A DNA stretch of 64,000 bases. Origin: Prevotella sp. Its GTDB lineage: Bacteria; Bacteroidota; Bacteroidia; Bacteroidales; Bacteroidaceae. Below, piece by piece: positions 27,158 to 36,298 of the stretch. How positions within the stretch are numbered: the first letter of the stretch is position 1; each line of letters starts with the position of its first letter. The stretch covers positions 1-64,000 of the forward strand of contig JAILPA010000188.1 in NCBI GenBank assembly GCA_024690505.1. The letters are read 5' to 3'. The notes under the pieces are model-generated. The model was not told where the DNA came from. It saw only the letters and a list, made by a program, of their open reading frames with translations, and made no database searches. A program made the translations under genes and the position numbers.

Positions 27158-27286
27158 ACGTGAAACGTAACTTTGACTGCAAAGAAACGTAACTTTGACT
27201 GCAAAGAAACGTAACTTTGAGGTGCGAGAAGCGTAACTTTGAGCAAAGAGAAGCGCAACTTTAAGCAACGAGAAGCATAACTTAAC
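27158..27286 (+). repeat. 22-bp tandem repeat array upstream of susC (6 units)
   Basis: The core GTAACTTTG recurs at 27167, 27189, 27211 and 27233, then degenerates at 27255 and about 27277. The period is 22 bases throughout (the last unit about 21-22). The first three units are nearly identical (GTAACTTTGACTGCAAAGAA). It is the same family as the five-unit array before GH97. Confidence 0.85.
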
Positions 27287-27419
27287 TAACATGCCCACAC
27301 TGAGGCGCCAAGCAGGCGGAATTGTTAATAACACTGTCAAAATGTGTTAAAAAACCATTTTCACCTATTTTTCCCCATTAAAAAACAGAAAATCCACTCG
27401 CTATTTCACATATTTTTCT

Positions 27420-27427
27420 TAATTTTG
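27420..27427 (+). promoter_or_regulatory. -7 box for the susC operon
   Basis: TAATTTTG fits TAnnTTTG and lies 78 bases before the susC ATG. No TTTG is found at -33, which is common for activator-dependent PUL promoters. Confidence 0.5.
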
Positions 27428-27505
27428 CACTCGATTACAAAACAATCAACGGAAACAAATCAATTTATTCACCTAATAATTACTAACTAAATCAAAAAAC
27501 AAGGT

Positions 27506-30500
27506 ATGAAGAACGCAATGCAATTGTTGTGTAAACTTTGCCTACTTGCTGCATTCTTTGTTCTGGCCCCCCCCGAGGCGCTGGCTCAGACGACTGCGAA
27601 AGGTCAGGTATTGGACTCTTCTAACGAGCCTATCATCGGTGCCACCGTGACCGAGAAGGGCAACGCGAAGAATGCCACAGCTACCGACTTCGACGGTAAT
27701 TTCACGTTGAAGTTGCAACACTCGAAGACGGTTGTCGTTTCCTACATTGGCATGTTGCCAAAGGAAGTAACCGCTTCGCAGAACATGAAAATCGTACTGG
27801 AAGACGACAACCAGTCGTTTGAAGAAGTGGTGGTCGTGGGCTACACCAGCAAGGCACGCAAGGACCTGACGGGCTCCGTGGGCTCCATCAGCGGCAAGAA
27901 GCTGGAGGCAGTGCCCGTCACATCGGCAGCCGTGGCCCTGCAGGGTAAGATTTCCGGCGTCCAGGTGACAACAGTCGACGGTCAGCCAGGTGCAGATGTC
28001 AACATCCGCGTACGTGGAGGCACCTCGGTGACTCAGACCAACGAGCCCCTATACATCGTCGACGGCTTCCAGGTGGATAACATCAACGATATTCCCCCAT
28101 CGGACATCCAGTCCATCGACATTCTGAAGGATGCCTCCCTCACCGCCATCTACGGTGCCAAGGGCGGCAACGGCGTTGTGGTGGTAACCACCAAGAGCGC
28201 CCAGGCTGGCACAGTGAAGGTGACCTTCAACGGCAACCTGAACGTGAGCCACCTCTCGAAGAAGCTCGACCTGATGAACGCCTCCGACTTCGTGAAGTAC
28301 CAGTATAACTGGCACGCTGCTGCCGGCACACGTAACGACAATGCAAAGTTCTTCCGTGCAAACTTCGGCAACCCCTACGACCTCGACATGTACCGGACGC
28401 TGCCCAGCCACGACTGGCAGGACGACGTGATGGGCGAGACACCGCTTAACTACTCGGCCAACGTCACCGTAGGCGGCGGCTCGGAGAAAGTGAAGTTCAA
28501 CATCTCGCTCACCAACAGCTCCGACAAGGGTATCATCCTCGGCTCAGGCGTACGCCGCACCAACCTGAACGTGAAGACGAACATCGCCATCAGCGACAAG
28601 CTGACGATGCAGTTCAACCCCAAGTTCACCTTCCGCCGCGACGAGGGTGCCGGTGGCGAGAACATCGGTACGGGTGGTATCATCGACGTACTGAAATATC
28701 GTCCCACCAACGGTCTGCGCGAATTCGGATACATCGACCCCGCCTATGCCGACCCCAACGAGGAAGAACTCTTCAACTACACCAACCCGAAGAGCGACAT
28801 CGCCATCAACCAGCTCATCAAGCACACCTATTCTTATTCTAACGGACTGTCGCTCAGCTGGACGCCCATCGAAGGACTCACCCTTCGCACAGAAGGCACA
28901 CTCGGACTGCAGTGGAGAGATGAGAGCCGCTTCTACGGAGCACTCACCAGCACCGGCCAGAGCCACAACAACCAGCCGGTGGCACAACTCACCGACTACA
29001 AGCGCTTCAGCTATGTGTGGACAAACACCGCCAGCTACAACTTCTCAGTGCAAGACAAGCACAACTGGTCGTTCCTACTCGGACAGGAGATACACCACTC
29101 CCAGAGCGTCAACCACTACATGATGAACCGCTACTTCCCACGCTCGTTCACTGCTCGCGAGGCATGGAACAACATGGCATTCGGCAGCCCCTACGAGGTA
29201 ACATCGAACCGCTCTACGGCCGACCGCACAGCATCGTTCTTCGGACAGGCCAACTACAACTTCCAGCACAAGTACCTCCTCTCCGCCACGTTCCGTGCCG
29301 ACGGTAGCACCATGTTCGCTCCCGGATACCAGTGGGGCTACTTCCCCTCCATCTCGGGTGCATGGGTGATGAGCGAAGAGCCGTTTATGAAGAACATCAA
29401 GTGGATTCATAACCTGAAGATACGCGCCGCCTTCGGTCTGGCCGGTAACAACCGCATCAACAGCGACCTCTGGCGCATACTCTACTCCATCAACTCCACC
29501 GGCGGACCCGGATTCGGCGAACAGACACAGTATGGCGAAAACTACTATGGCAACGCCAGCGGCAACAAGTTCTCGAACGAGAAGATCAAGTGGGAGACCA
29601 CCATCACTCGTAACCTCGCTGCCGACATCTCGCTCTGGAACGGACGCGTCACCATCACGCCCGAGTTCTACTGGAACACCACACGCGACCTGCTCTACAG
29701 CTCCGACCTCGACCCAACCCTCGGCTACACCAGCCAGATGCAGAACATCGGCCAGGTGACCAACAAGGGTATCGAGTTCTCCATCAGCGGCGACATCCTG
29801 CAAGGCAAGGACTACGTGCTCACCGCCAACCTGAACTTCGGCTGGAACAAGAAGAAGATCGACAAGCTGAACGGCACCGATGACGTCATCTGGGATCAGA
29901 ACAACCGTTGGAAGTCCAGCTACAACGACTACTGCCTGAAGGTAGGCGATGAGGTAGGTCTTATCTATGGCTTCGTCTACGACGGACTCTACCAGTTCGA
30001 CGAGTTCTACTTCGATCCTCTGAACAACTATCAGGCCGTGCCCTGGGGCTCAGCAGCTGCTGACAATGGCACCAGCGCCAACTGCGCACCCCGCAGCGAT
30101 GGCTACGTGACCATCATCAACGACATCTCAGGCTCATCGAACAGCGGTATCGCCACACTGCCCGGCAAGCCCAAGTTCAAAGACCTCGACGGCGACGGAC
30201 GCATCACCGAGAACGACCGCACCGTCATCGGTAACACCAACCCGAAGATTCAAGGTGGTTTCGGACTGAACGGACAGTGGAAGAACTTCGACTTCACCGC
30301 CAACTTCACCTACATGCTCGACTTCGACATCAACAACGCCACGGCCTACACACTCTCGGCTTCCGAGGGCAACAAGAACAAGTTCTTCAATGTTCTCGAC
30401 CGCTTCAACGACGCCTGGCAGTACAACGATATCGACGGCTCCATCACAGGTACGAAGGGCGATGTGCTCTACAAACTCTACTACGTGGACGACTGCGTGA

Positions 30501-30829
30501 ACATCTACAAGAACGCCAACAAGGACCGCACACTGTGGAATCCCACCGACGTCACCAAGAAAATCACTCACAGCTACTTCATCGAGGACGGCTCGTTCCT
30601 GCGCTGCTCTGACGTCACCGTCGGCTACACACTGCCGAAGGATCTCACACAGAAGTGGGGCATCTCCAAGGCACGCTTCTATGTGTCAGCATCCAACCTC
30701 TTCATCATAACCAGCTATACTGGCTACGACCCCGAGGTAGACATCCAGACAGGCCTCACCTGCGGCATGGACTACAACCGCTATCCGCGCAACCGCATGT
30801 TTGCTTTCGGAACGAACATCACATTCTAA
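27506..30829 (+). CDS. susC: SusC-family TonB-dependent outer membrane transporter
   Basis: 1107 residues. Signal peptide, then the N-terminal carboxypeptidase-regulatory-like domain (KGQVLDSSNEPIIGATVTEKGN, about 30-110), a segment FEEVVVVGYTSKARKDLTGSV, the plug (RVRGGTSVTQTNEPLYIVDGF) and a long beta-barrel ending in ..MFAFGTNITF with the usual terminal Phe. It imports oligosaccharides, here probably pectin-derived, through the outer membrane using TonB energy. SusD follows after 75 bases. The upstream region has the 22-bp repeat array and a -7 box, so expression is likely controlled there. The substrate is inferred from neighbours. Confidence 0.95.
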   Translation: MKNAMQLLCKLCLLAAFFVLAPPEALAQTTAKGQVLDSSNEPIIGATVTEKGNAKNATATDFDGNFTLKLQHSKTVVVSYIGMLPKEVTASQNMKIVLEDDNQSFEEVVVVGYTSKARKDLTGSVGSISGKKLEAVPVTSAAVALQGKISGVQVTTVDGQPGADVNIRVRGGTSVTQTNEPLYIVDGFQVDNINDIPPSDIQSIDILKDASLTAIYGAKGGNGVVVVTTKSAQAGTVKVTFNGNLNVSHLSKKLDLMNASDFVKYQYNWHAAAGTRNDNAKFFRANFGNPYDLDMYRTLPSHDWQDDVMGETPLNYSANVTVGGGSEKVKFNISLTNSSDKGIILGSGVRRTNLNVKTNIAISDKLTMQFNPKFTFRRDEGAGGENIGTGGIIDVLKYRPTNGLREFGYIDPAYADPNEEELFNYTNPKSDIAINQLIKHTYSYSNGLSLSWTPIEGLTLRTEGTLGLQWRDESRFYGALTSTGQSHNNQPVAQLTDYKRFSYVWTNTASYNFSVQDKHNWSFLLGQEIHHSQSVNHYMMNRYFPRSFTAREAWNNMAFGSPYEVTSNRSTADRTASFFGQANYNFQHKYLLSATFRADGSTMFAPGYQWGYFPSISGAWVMSEEPFMKNIKWIHNLKIRAAFGLAGNNRINSDLWRILYSINSTGGPGFGEQTQYGENYYGNASGNKFSNEKIKWETTITRNLAADISLWNGRVTITPEFYWNTTRDLLYSSDLDPTLGYTSQMQNIGQVTNKGIEFSISGDILQGKDYVLTANLNFGWNKKKIDKLNGTDDVIWDQNNRWKSSYNDYCLKVGDEVGLIYGFVYDGLYQFDEFYFDPLNNYQAVPWGSAAADNGTSANCAPRSDGYVTIINDISGSSNSGIATLPGKPKFKDLDGDGRITENDRTVIGNTNPKIQGGFGLNGQWKNFDFTANFTYMLDFDINNATAYTLSASEGNKNKFFNVLDRFNDAWQYNDIDGSITGTKGDVLYKLYYVDDCVNIYKNANKDRTLWNPTDVTKKITHSYFIEDGSFLRCSDVTVGYTLPKDLTQKWGISKARFYVSASNLFIITSYTGYDPEVDIQTGLTCGMDYNRYPRNRMFAFGTNITF

Positions 30830-30978
30830 AGCCCCCTCCCACGCCCTCCCACAAAAAGGAGGGAATGGCAGAACAGTATCATAAAGAAAAACATCAATTA
30901 AGATATGAAAAAGAAACTATTATCATACGCGGCTTATCTGACAATAGCGCTCCCCCTAGGGGGAGTCGGAGGGGGGCT
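30830..30978. repeat. G/C-rich inverted-repeat element spanning susC-susD junction
   Basis: The left end AGCCCCCTCCC.. (30830-30850) is complementary to the right end ..GGAGGGGGGCT (30961-30978). Inside the right end is a perfect palindrome CTCCCCCTAGGGGGAG (30950-30965). The element begins at the susC stop codon and runs into susD, where its right end encodes LPLGGVGGG of the signal peptide. Similar G/C-rich inverted repeats occur at 53001, 54857 and 44540, and a partial copy may begin at the window end. Confidence 0.65.
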
Positions 30979-33073
30979 CCTCACCTCGTGCAACGACTAC
31001 CTGGATGTTGACGCACCCTCGAAGAGCACTGTCGAGTTCGTATACAGCATGAAGTCGGAGGTAGAGCGTGCACTCAACGGCGTCTATGCTCAGGCTCTTG
31101 TCAACAACTTGTACGGTGACAAGTATCAGAACACATTCGTGCTTAACAGCGACGTTGACATCTCAATTAACGCCTCACGCACACACTCTCACACCACCTA
31201 TCGCCGCTTCGACTGCGACGACCAGGGAGGCGACATCCTCAGCTTCTGGACGGCTGCCTACAACCTCATTGAGTACTGCAATAAGTTCATCACTTACGCA
31301 GAGGCCAGCCCCATCTACTACGTCACCGACAACGACGGTGAATACGAGCTGGACGGCAACGGCAACAAGATTGCCGACGCCGACATGCTGCAGTGGATTG
31401 GCGAGGCCAAGTGCCTCAGAGCCATGGCCTACCACGACCTCGTGGTGATGTTTGGCGACGTGCCCTTCACCTTCGAGCCCACCGACCTGCGCGGCACCGA
31501 GACCATTCCCGTGGCCGACCGTGAGGACATACAGAAAGCACTTATCGCTGACCTGCAGAAGGCTGCACCCGGCATGTCGTCAACGGCCAGCACCACGGTG
31601 GAGCGCTGCTCCAAGGAGTTCGCACAGGGACTCATCGCACGCATAGCACTCACCGCCGGCGGCTATTCGCTGCGCCCCAACAAGAACGACCCCCGCAGCT
31701 ATGGCTTCATGAAACGTCCCGACAACTATCAGGACTACTACCGCATTGCCATGGATTATGCCGACAGCGTCATCTCATCAGGCACACACCAGCTGCGCCT
31801 GAGCTATCAGGACGTGTTCGTCAACGAGTGCAACTATCAGGTAGTGAACAACGACGACCCCATCTTCGAGATTCCCTTTGCCAAGGAGTCAACAGGCAAC
31901 ACTGGCTACATCCAAGGCCCTACCTACAACTCGTATGAGGGCAAGACCGTAGGCCCATGGGGTAAATGCGGCGGCAGTATGCAGCTCAACGCCTTCTACC
32001 GCTTCCTGTTCCGCCAGGGCGACCTGCGCCGCGAGTTCGTCAACGGACTGTGGTACTACAGCTACTTCACCAATGCCGACGGTGCACTGGCCGACTCCAT
32101 CTATTTCCGCAACGACTACTACTGCCACAACAACAAGTGGTCGAAGCTATGGACAGCTGAAAGCTCAGCACTGGGCGACATCACCGAGGGTGGCACCGGC
32201 ATCAACTATCCCTACATGCGCTACGCCGACATACTGCTGATGTATGCCGAGGCTGCCAACGAACTGAACGGCGGTCCTACCGCCAAGGCAGTACAGTGCC
32301 TGCAGACAGTCCACAGCCGCGCATTCATCGACGGCGACCCCGACTTCATCACCGCTGCACAGGCATCGAAAGAAGCCTTCCAAAAGGCCGTCATGGATGA
32401 ACGCAAGTGGGAGTTTGCCGGTGAGAACAGCCGCTGGCGCGACCTCGTGCGCACCAACACCTACGGCGAGGAACTGGTCTACAGCTTCCTGCGCTACTAT
32501 GCCGTGGGCATGAACTGCGGCACTGGATATGAAGACGACATCGTGGCACACGACAGTCCCGATGGAACCGACTACATCTCCGACCTGCCCGGTATGCGCG
32601 TCTACTACCACACCTACAACCTAGAAGAGGCTAACGCCTATGCTCTGCGTATGTTCAGGGCACAGCTCTACGGATACCACGTGGACGATGGAGGCAACAT
32701 CACTCAGAAATACCCCAACCAGTCGTTCCAGAGCCTCCGCATCTTCAATGCCTACAAGTCAGCCGGCTCGGCTCCTATCACCAGCCAGATTACACGTGGT
32801 GGATTCTCAGCCCAGGCTTGGATTCCTGCCGATATGTACGCCTGGTTCAACGAGAACACCGGTCTGCCCAACGACAAATGCAAGTACACCTTCTATGGCT
32901 ACATCCGCTGCGACGACAATGGCAACCTGTGGATCATACGCGACGGTGCGCTGACACAGTTCAACTCTATTCCTGCTGCCAGCGACCTGCCGCCGGTACG
33001 CTACATCCTGCCCTACCCCAACACGGTACTGCAGCGTGCTGCTGGCGTCTATAAGAACTATTACGGATACTAA
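30905..33073 (+). CDS. susD: SusD-family glycan-binding lipoprotein
   Basis: 722 residues. A lipoprotein signal peptide ends in LLTSC, with the lipidated Cys at residue 29. The SusD-like body starts NDYLDVDAPSKSTVEF and has the C-terminal RagB/SusD region (WEFAGENSRWRDLVRT). It caps the SusC barrel and delivers bound glycan. It is longer than typical SusD proteins (about 500-600), with extra sequence in the C-terminal half. The hydrophobic core of the signal peptide (residues 16-26) is encoded by the right arm of a G/C-rich repeat. The next gene follows by 18 bases. Confidence 0.93.
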   Translation: MKKKLLSYAAYLTIALPLGGVGGGLLTSCNDYLDVDAPSKSTVEFVYSMKSEVERALNGVYAQALVNNLYGDKYQNTFVLNSDVDISINASRTHSHTTYRRFDCDDQGGDILSFWTAAYNLIEYCNKFITYAEASPIYYVTDNDGEYELDGNGNKIADADMLQWIGEAKCLRAMAYHDLVVMFGDVPFTFEPTDLRGTETIPVADREDIQKALIADLQKAAPGMSSTASTTVERCSKEFAQGLIARIALTAGGYSLRPNKNDPRSYGFMKRPDNYQDYYRIAMDYADSVISSGTHQLRLSYQDVFVNECNYQVVNNDDPIFEIPFAKESTGNTGYIQGPTYNSYEGKTVGPWGKCGGSMQLNAFYRFLFRQGDLRREFVNGLWYYSYFTNADGALADSIYFRNDYYCHNNKWSKLWTAESSALGDITEGGTGINYPYMRYADILLMYAEAANELNGGPTAKAVQCLQTVHSRAFIDGDPDFITAAQASKEAFQKAVMDERKWEFAGENSRWRDLVRTNTYGEELVYSFLRYYAVGMNCGTGYEDDIVAHDSPDGTDYISDLPGMRVYYHTYNLEEANAYALRMFRAQLYGYHVDDGGNITQKYPNQSFQSLRIFNAYKSAGSAPITSQITRGGFSAQAWIPADMYAWFNENTGLPNDKCKYTFYGYIRCDDNGNLWIIRDGALTQFNSIPAASDLPPVRYILPYPNTVLQRAAGVYKNYYGY

Positions 33074-33091
33074 TCTAAGAACTATAACGAC

Positions 33092-35473
33092 ATGAAAAAG
33101 ATACTTAACAACCTTTTGCTCCTCGTGCTGGCATCCACATCGGCACTCGTGGTGTCGTGTAAGGACGATGATGACAAGGGCAGCACCAACACCGACAGGG
33201 AGTTTATGACCATGTTCATCAACGACAACAACCGTGGAAAGGGAGGTGACTACCCATACAACTGCGGCCTCGACGGTGCCTATCCGCACGGAAACACCAT
33301 CCACCTCTACTGGTATGGTGTGAACAACTGCGCTGGATATCAGATTCAGATGGCCATACAGAACAAGGTGAGCGGCGGTGCCAGCGCCTGGGCCAGCGTC
33401 CAGGGCACCAGCGACCTGCTGCTCGACACCATCGTGGGTCCCAAGCAGCTCGACATGCTCATCAAGGACTTGCAGTACTCCACCGACTACCGCTTCGCCA
33501 TCCGTGCCCTGTCGACCAAGGACCGCAACATCAAGGGCGACGAGAGCACCTTTGCTCACGCATCTAACTGGTTCGGCCATGGCGGCGGACGCCAGTGGCA
33601 AGAATACCTGGGCATCACCACACGCGACCGCTACCCGACGCCGTTCGCCATCTACGTGAACCAGGCCGAGACCACCGAGACGACCATGCACATCTACCTG
33701 AACAAGACGGCCAAGGAGGCATTAGGCTATGCCGATGATGCCACCATCACCGATCAGGACGATATAGACAAGCTGGAGTCGTTCTACGAGAACTTCAACA
33801 TAGACGAGGACGGCAACCTGGGCTACCAGATTCTCACCGTCTCGCCTTCACCCAACAACCCCAACTCTACCGTGGGTGAGAAGTGGAAGCGCTACACCAT
33901 CACACAGGAAGACCGTGAACGCGGCTACATCGTCGTCGACGGACTGACGGCCAACTCGGTCTATGTCATCGACGTCATCGACCCCCGCGTTCCCGTGGCC
34001 ATCGACGCCAAGTATAACACCTGCACAGCACGCTCCGATGGCCAGCCCGGTGCTCCCATTCTGCTGAAGCACGAAGAACTGCTGGCAACACAAGCTACAG
34101 CTACACTGCCCAGCAACGAGGACTACAAGCGAGCCGAAGTATTCGCCCGTGCTGCCGAGTTCAACGCTGCGCCCCTCACTCCCACACTCTACGACTTCAT
34201 CTCGAACACCAACTTCGCTGAAGGTCAGGAGTACTACCTCGAGGGTGGCAAGACTTATTACCTCGACGGCAACGACATCACCTGTAAGGGCTTCGTGCTC
34301 CGCACCGATCCTGCCGACGTGGCTCAGGGCAAGCGTGCTCGTGTCATCTGCGGCATCGGTAAGAGCGATATGTACTCACAGGCAACTAACGGCGAGCAGT
34401 GGAACGGATGCCCCTACTCCATGTTCACCTTCGGACGCTCACCCGAAGCCGGTGAGGGCGGTGAGATTTACATGAAGAAGCTGGCCTTCTACGACATCGA
34501 CTTCGACAATCCCCTGTGCTACAACTACGGTGACAACCAGGCCGGACTCGGTACCGCCACGGGTAACTACTTCTTCAACATGTTCTCGAACGGTATGGCC
34601 GTGACCCTCGACTCGCTTGTCATGGAGAACTGCTCGTTCAAGCGCCTCGTCCGCGGTTTCATCCGCGAGCAGGGCCCGAACTACAAAGTATGGAACCACG
34701 TGCTCATCAAGAACAACCTGTTCTACGACTGCGGCTACTACAACCAAGGTGCCGGCGGCTATTGCTGGATAGCAGGTATCAACCAGCCTGGCTCGAACCT
34801 CTACAAGGACTTCAAGGTTGTGGAGAACACGTTCTACGACAGTCCCTTCCCCGCTTTCTTCAGCGAGGAGAACACCAACTACGCCCGCGACAACGGCCCG
34901 TGGATGATCACGTTCTCGAACAACACCCTCATCAACTTCAACACCCGCGCCAGCGGCGCCATCTTCAAGATGCGCGACCTGCCTAACGGTTCCGTTTACA
35001 CCGTTGAGAACAACCTCTTCGTGCTCTGCAAGAAGGACGGCGACCAGCGCGTGCTTCAGATGTGGGGTGCCGACATCCGCAACACTCAGACGATGGGCGA
35101 CGGCTCTGTAGGCAAGGTGACGCTGAACTTCCGCAACAACTGGTCGACAAACAACGACCTGACCAACGGTTCCATCTTCAGCGCCAATGCCTGGAACACC
35201 AGCAGCAACAGCTTCCAGAAGCTCATCAAGGACGGTGCTGCCACCCTCAATGGCACCCTCGAGGTGCAGGTGGCCGACGTCTCTGCTACCGAGTTGATGG
35301 AGCAGCCCTGCCCGCCCCATGTTGCCGCCACTGCCAACGATCCCAACATGCACCGTGCCGATGCACTTGATGGTTCAGCCACCACACAGTACAACGTGAA
35401 CCTCTACTTCAAGAACACCAGCAACGACATCTACAACAACAACGTAGGCGCTGCCCGCTGGCGCAACAAGTAA
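33092..35473 (+). CDS. surface lipoprotein, DUF4957/DUF5123-like, pectin-binding candidate
   Basis: 793 residues with a lipoprotein signal (LVVSCKDD). The N-terminal half holds fibronectin-like regions (DLQYSTDYRFAIRALS; YIVVDGLTANSVYVIDV). The C-terminal half looks like a right-handed beta-helix of the DUF4957/DUF5123 type (LVMENCSFKRLVRGFIREQG, NHVLIKNNLFYDCGYYNQG, VENTFYDSPFPAFFSEEN). Such proteins commonly sit behind susCD in pectin loci, where they probably bind or process polygalacturonate at the cell surface; catalytic activity has not been shown to my knowledge. It is third in the susC operon. Confidence 0.8.
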   Translation: MKKILNNLLLLVLASTSALVVSCKDDDDKGSTNTDREFMTMFINDNNRGKGGDYPYNCGLDGAYPHGNTIHLYWYGVNNCAGYQIQMAIQNKVSGGASAWASVQGTSDLLLDTIVGPKQLDMLIKDLQYSTDYRFAIRALSTKDRNIKGDESTFAHASNWFGHGGGRQWQEYLGITTRDRYPTPFAIYVNQAETTETTMHIYLNKTAKEALGYADDATITDQDDIDKLESFYENFNIDEDGNLGYQILTVSPSPNNPNSTVGEKWKRYTITQEDRERGYIVVDGLTANSVYVIDVIDPRVPVAIDAKYNTCTARSDGQPGAPILLKHEELLATQATATLPSNEDYKRAEVFARAAEFNAAPLTPTLYDFISNTNFAEGQEYYLEGGKTYYLDGNDITCKGFVLRTDPADVAQGKRARVICGIGKSDMYSQATNGEQWNGCPYSMFTFGRSPEAGEGGEIYMKKLAFYDIDFDNPLCYNYGDNQAGLGTATGNYFFNMFSNGMAVTLDSLVMENCSFKRLVRGFIREQGPNYKVWNHVLIKNNLFYDCGYYNQGAGGYCWIAGINQPGSNLYKDFKVVENTFYDSPFPAFFSEENTNYARDNGPWMITFSNNTLINFNTRASGAIFKMRDLPNGSVYTVENNLFVLCKKDGDQRVLQMWGADIRNTQTMGDGSVGKVTLNFRNNWSTNNDLTNGSIFSANAWNTSSNSFQKLIKDGAATLNGTLEVQVADVSATELMEQPCPPHVAATANDPNMHRADALDGSATTQYNVNLYFKNTSNDIYNNNVGAARWRNK

Positions 35474-35487
35474 CTTAATTCCCCATC

Positions 35488-35525
35488 GTTCGGGGGACGA
35501 AGCCAGAAAACCTTTGTCCCCCGAC
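35488..35525 (+). terminator. intercistronic hairpin
   Basis: GTTCGGGGGACGAA pairs with TTTGTCCCCCGAC in the 75-base gap between the DUF5123-like gene and the last lipoprotein gene. No T tract follows, so it may reduce or stabilise rather than fully stop transcription. Confidence 0.45.
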
Positions 35526-35548
35526 AACAAAACAAACACGAATAAGAC

Positions 35549-36073
35549 ATGAAAGCATTTAGTTTTTCAATACTGTCGGCGATGGTTCTCACTCTGGCCA
35601 TAGGCTTCACCTCGTGCGACGATGCCAATGAATACGAGGACGCTTCCACCACCAACCCGTCGTTTGTCAACAATTACAACGACACGCTGAAGATTGACCA
35701 CCCCGCAAGCATTGCCAACACCACATGGATTCGCAGCGCCGATCTGAAGACAAACGCCTATGGAGAGGCCGTTCAGGGCTTCGTTGAGAGTCTGCGCTTC
35801 GTCTCAGCCGACAGTGTGGCTGTCAAGATGAGCCAGGGCGTAACCGAGGGAACTTGGACCGACGATTCCAACACCGACAAGACCCCTTACTACGAGTACA
35901 CCTACTCTAGCGTGACAGGCAAAATAGACATCCTGAAGACGACGAAGGACGATAAAGGCAAAGTGTCGAAGTCATCCATCTTCAACGCAGTAGCTGTTAG
36001 TGGCAAACAGGAGGTAATGACCGTAGTCCACTACGGCGACACTCCCGTCCAGACCTACCTCGTCAAGCAGTGA
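35549..36073 (+). CDS. small lipoprotein at the end of the susC operon
   Basis: 174 residues with a lipoprotein signal (IGFTSCDD). The mature part starts with an acidic stretch, then one beta-rich domain (NTTWIRSADLKTNAYGEAVQGFVESLRFVSADSV..YYEYTYSSVTGKIDILKTTKDDKGK). I do not recognise a named family. Its position as the last gene before a strong terminator suggests a surface accessory of the SusCD system, such as glycan binding or structural support. Function is unproven. Confidence 0.75.
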   Translation: MKAFSFSILSAMVLTLAIGFTSCDDANEYEDASTTNPSFVNNYNDTLKIDHPASIANTTWIRSADLKTNAYGEAVQGFVESLRFVSADSVAVKMSQGVTEGTWTDDSNTDKTPYYEYTYSSVTGKIDILKTTKDDKGKVSKSSIFNAVAVSGKQEVMTVVHYGDTPVQTYLVKQ

Positions 36074-36093
36074 CCCCACTGCCCGAGCGCATC

Positions 36094-36129
36094 AGAAAAG
36101 GAAGCCGCATCAAGGCGGCTTCCTTTTCT
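36094..36129 (+). terminator. terminator of the susC operon
   Basis: A perfect 15-bp stem, AGAAAAGGAAGCCGC with its complement GCGGCTTCCTTTTCT, around a 6-base loop, 20 bases after the stop codon. Confidence 0.8.
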
Positions 36130-36194
36130 GAACGAGTACCAAGTCTTTTCGTATTTTTAACTAATACATTGCACGGCGTTTACTTTTATTTTAG

Positions 36195-36202
36195 TAATTT
36201 TG
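36195..36202 (+). promoter_or_regulatory. -7 box for the 604-residue secreted protein gene
   Basis: TAATTTTG (followed by CAGC) fits TAnnTTTG, 97 bases before the ATG. The spacing to an upstream ATTG is 23 bases, so the -33 element is weak. The long AT-rich leader ends AACTAAACTAAAATTCTTATG. Confidence 0.5.
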
Positions 36203-36298
36203 CAGCGCAATATACATTAAGCTTAAAATCGACAGACTATCCAAGAATATTCTATTTATACAATTATCATTTCAATTATTAACTAAACTAAAATTCTT

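Noticed and set aside
27158-27286. CRISPR array
   Set aside because: Units are contiguous 22-bp repeats without unique spacers, and no cas gene is present.
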